A DNA stretch of 7,944 bases from Deltaproteobacteria bacterium RIFCSPLOWO2_02_FULL_57_26 (GTDB taxonomy: Bacteria > Desulfobacterota > Binatia > UBA9968). Both the position numbers and the translations under genes were made by a program. Shown here one piece after another: positions 5,927 through 7,944 of the stretch (its first letter is position 1; each line of letters begins with the position of its first letter). The notes beneath the pieces are model-generated. The model was not told where the DNA came from and did not search any database. It saw only the letters and a list, made by a program, of their open reading frames with translations. Where the stretch lies: assembly GCA_001798455.1 (NCBI GenBank), contig MGSI01000135.1:137-8080 (forward strand), written 5' to 3'.

Positions 5927-7221
5927 CTCTCGCCTCCCGGGGCTGAGGCCTGGCGCAAAATTTTCCTGTGTTCTAAGGATTCAAAAAATGCGTCGACCCG
6001 GGTTTTCATCTGCGCCTCGGAGAAATACCTCGGGTCCTCGATATCGGATTCGATCAGCAAGGTCGGGATGCCCAACTCCTTGGTGAAGTACTCGCGCATG
6101 TCCCCTTGTCCCGCGGAAAAAAGCCTGCAGCTTTTCACGGAATGGATCACGAGCGCGTCCGCGGACCATTCCTCCACGTAGCGGCGGATCTGGTCGTAAC
6201 GTTGGAGGAAGTTCCGGTTGGTGAGGTTCCACTCCAGCATGTGCTCCGCGATCGATTCCAGCGGCCGGTTGGGGTCGTGTTGAAAGCCGAACTCCCAGAG
6301 GCCGCCCACGGTCGAGTAGGTCGAGGCAACGGCCACAGCGCCCCATTTGGCGAAGAGATCGCGGAAGGTCCGAAGATAGGGCCAGGGAGGCGGGCCTTCG
6401 ATGACGAACCGAAAGCGCTCTTGGGGCAGGGGCCCCATACCGAGCCGAACCTTCTCTTCCATCTCCTTGTAGGCGGTCTCAAAAAACCTGAGCCCTCCTT
6501 CGGTGCCTCTCAGGCAGTAAAGGGGAGCCATCATGGTGACGGAGTCGAAGTAGGCATCGAAGGGGGACGGGATGTGCTTGGTGAGACCCTTGATGCGAGA
6601 CCAGAGTTCGCCTGTCTGCCCCGAGTAGGAGACGATTTTTTGCAGCTTTTGATAGTCGAACTTCTTACCGGTGATCCGCTCGCACACCTCGATGAGCTCC
6701 TCTAGCTGCTTGACGACGTATTCGAGGTCTTGCTTCGAGGGTTTGCCGGAAGGGTGGCGATTGAACGGGATGTCCAGGTTGAAGATTTCCGCCTGCGAGT
6801 ATTCTGCCAGGTGTTCAAACCACTGGAGGTAAACGTTGCACCCGACATAGTTACAGAGAATCAAAGAAGGAGACGGGATGGTAGCGAAGGGGGTTTTACG
6901 GTCTCCTAAGAACAGGCCGACGTCCGCTTTGACATAGGCGCAGTTATCGATCGAGTAACCCATCTCCTCTGCTTTCAGGATATAAGGGAGGGCAACTTTC
7001 TTTACCGCTAGCTGAAGGGCGTTAATTTCGGGGTAGACTGGGATCATGTCGAAAGCCAGCACGAGCTCTACCGGATTGCCGCTGATCAGCATATAGGCGC
7101 TCTTTCCTTCACCCTGCTCGGCGGCGCGCGTCAGAGACGCAAAGTAGTCCCCCATGAGATCTTTTTGCAGCAGGTGGATCTGCCCCTGATAGCTTGTTTT
7201 TACGGCTTCTTTTTTCGCCAT
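5923..7221 (-). CDS. bzdO: Benzoyl-CoA reductase catalytic subunit, BcrB/BzdO-like
   Basis: A 432-residue HgdB-type subunit, close to the family's usual length. Candidate cluster ligands are C94 (SIDNCAYV), C123 or C128 (ILCNYVGC) and C365 (SVKSCRLF). This spacing of two N-terminal cysteines and one C-terminal cysteine matches the three-cysteine, open-site [4Fe-4S] cluster of the family. Other recognisable stretches are EGPPPWPYL (275-283) and LLIESDIEDPRYFSEAQ (388-404), typical of BcrB/BzdO. Role, from the family: it pairs with the BcrC/BzdN subunit to bind benzoyl-CoA and reduce the ring in the cytoplasm. The ATG at 7221 follows AGGAG at 7228-7232 with a 6-base spacer. The gene starts 9 bases after the upstream stop, and its TGA overlaps the next ATG as ATGA, so the three genes are probably co-translated. 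Substrate could also be a substituted benzoyl-CoA; sequence alone cannot decide. Confidence 0.9.
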   Translation of the reverse strand: MAKKEAVKTSYQGQIHLLQKDLMGDYFASLTRAAEQGEGKSAYMLISGNPVELVLAFDMIPVYPEINALQLAVKKVALPYILKAEEMGYSIDNCAYVKADVGLFLGDRKTPFATIPSPSLILCNYVGCNVYLQWFEHLAEYSQAEIFNLDIPFNRHPSGKPSKQDLEYVVKQLEELIEVCERITGKKFDYQKLQKIVSYSGQTGELWSRIKGLTKHIPSPFDAYFDSVTMMAPLYCLRGTEGGLRFFETAYKEMEEKVRLGMGPLPQERFRFVIEGPPPWPYLRTFRDLFAKWGAVAVASTYSTVGGLWEFGFQHDPNRPLESIAEHMLEWNLTNRNFLQRYDQIRRYVEEWSADALVIHSVKSCRLFSAGQGDMREYFTKELGIPTLLIESDIEDPRYFSEAQMKTRVDAFFESLEHRKILRQASAPGGER

Positions 7222-7230
7222 TAGCCACTC

Positions 7231-7944
7231 CTAATCAAACAGCATCGATTCGACAAAAGTCTCCACCTCGGTCCTTGCCTTTTCGAAGATCCACATCTTC
7301 TCCTCAAACTCGAGAAACAAGTGGGGTATCCCCTCCGCCTCCAAAGCCCTGCGGTAGAGGGCGTAGTCAAACAGCGCGGGCTCGCAGAACTTGGCGGCGA
7401 GGATGAGCACCGCATCCGCTCCGGTCTCTTTCACTTTATCTATGAGGTGCTTGGCTTTGGGCTCTCGGGTGTCGTGTTTGACCCCCGAGAAGACGCTCCG
7501 ATCGAGGTAGGCCTGTGCGAGATTCTGGATCGGATCGCCTTCGACTGGGATATCCTTCGAGAACCAGCGCCAGCCCAAAAGGAAGTCGTCATCCAGCAGG
7601 TAGCAACCGGCAGCCTCCAGCGACTCGATGAGTTCCAGCGGAGGCTGTTCACAGAAGGAGCCCTCGAGGACGACCTTGATGCGATCCTTGGGCTTTTCGT
7701 GCCTTTGGGCGATAGCGGTGATCGCCTCCTTTAATATACCGACGTGCTCCTCGGGGGGCAGGAGCGTCCCGATCCGGGTGAGAACATAGCTTTCGACCGT
7801 GGAGAGGTTCTGCGGGTTCTCACTGCGGATGCGGTAGAGGTCGCGCACGAGACGGCGCTGCTCGTTGTAGAGGCGAATGCTCTCGCGCAGCTCCGTGTCC
7901 GTGATCGGCCTGCCCGCGAGGTTCTCGTAGCTCGCCTTAAGCCT
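7231..7944 (-). CDS. bzdN: Benzoyl-CoA reductase catalytic subunit, BcrC/BzdN-like (5' partial)
   Basis: Seen: the minus frame is open to the window edge and gives 237 residues ending in VETFVESMLFD. An internal GTG at 7848 could be read as a start, but 32 more in-frame codons lie upstream of it, so the real start is outside. The visible part is the C-terminal portion of an HgdB/BcrC-type subunit. It has the cysteine motifs EGSFCEQP and AAKFCEPALFDY, where one or both cysteines probably bind the [4Fe-4S] cluster. Known: with BcrB/BzdO, this subunit forms the heterodimer where benzoyl-CoA is reduced to a cyclic dienoyl-CoA (or further) by two low-potential, ATP-driven electron transfers. The family is about 380 residues, so roughly 140 are missing. 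The TAG stop overlaps the AGGAG ribosome-binding site of the next gene, suggesting translational coupling. Alternative: a reductase or dehydratase for another aryl- or acyl-CoA; the two-ATPase neighbourhood argues against a simple 2-hydroxyacyl-CoA dehydratase. Confidence 0.85.
   Translation of the reverse strand, partial: RLKASYENLAGRPITDTELRESIRLYNEQRRLVRDLYRIRSENPQNLSTVESYVLTRIGTLLPPEEHVGILKEAITAIAQRHEKPKDRIKVVLEGSFCEQPPLELIESLEAAGCYLLDDDFLLGWRWFSKDIPVEGDPIQNLAQAYLDRSVFSGVKHDTREPKAKHLIDKVKETGADAVLILAAKFCEPALFDYALYRRALEAEGIPHLFLEFEEKMWIFEKARTEVETFVESMLFD

Noticed and set aside
7231..7848. The GTG at 7848 as the true start of the BcrC/BzdN-like gene
   Set aside because: The same frame continues upstream to the window edge with plausible coding residues, and the family is much longer than 205 residues.

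Overview
The window looks like part of one bacterial catabolic operon for anaerobic breakdown of aromatic acids. All eight genes lie on the minus strand, so transcription runs from position 7944 towards 1. The operon is cut at both ends: the first gene lacks its start and the last lacks its end. Gene density and G+C content are high. Spacing is tight: a 4-base stop/start overlap, gaps of 9, 12, 41 and 42 bases, and two gaps of about 100 bases that each hold a short-repeat palindrome. No RNA genes, mobile elements, CRISPR arrays or convincing plus-strand genes were found. No promoter or terminator is visible, as expected inside an operon.

First block in transcription order (7944-4226): four genes for a class I, ATP-dependent benzoyl-CoA reductase. 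Two carry the HgdB-type iron-sulfur dehydratase/reductase fold (BcrC/BzdN-like and BcrB/BzdO-like). Two are ASKHA-type ATPase subunits (BzdP-like and BzdQ/BcrD-like). Both ATPase subunits are short, about 275 residues with Cys127 and Cys166. This matches the Azoarcus 'bzd' type rather than the Thauera/Rhodopseudomonas type, whose A subunit is much larger. The order N-O-P-Q also fits.

Second block (4125-3364): a short-chain dehydrogenase closely resembling BadH, 2-hydroxycyclohexanecarboxyl-CoA dehydrogenase. It would act after ring reduction and hydration.

Third block (3322-1): a ferredoxin-like protein with a long N-terminal region, a fused alpha-gamma subunit and a TPP-binding beta subunit of a 2-oxoacid:ferredoxin oxidoreductase. 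This complex probably supplies the low-potential electrons the ring reductase needs. It could instead oxidise an aromatic 2-oxoacid straight to the aryl-CoA substrate. The motifs resemble pyruvate:ferredoxin oxidoreductase more than the 2-oxoglutarate enzyme known from Thauera.

The host is probably an anaerobic or facultatively anaerobic, high-GC bacterium, perhaps a proteobacterium or a deltaproteobacterium-like lineage. The sequence alone does not settle the taxon. The families are known; the notable points are the combination of bzd-type reductase, BadH-like dehydrogenase and alpha-gamma-fused oxidoreductase, the odd ferredoxin, and the two repeat-built palindromes at gene junctions.
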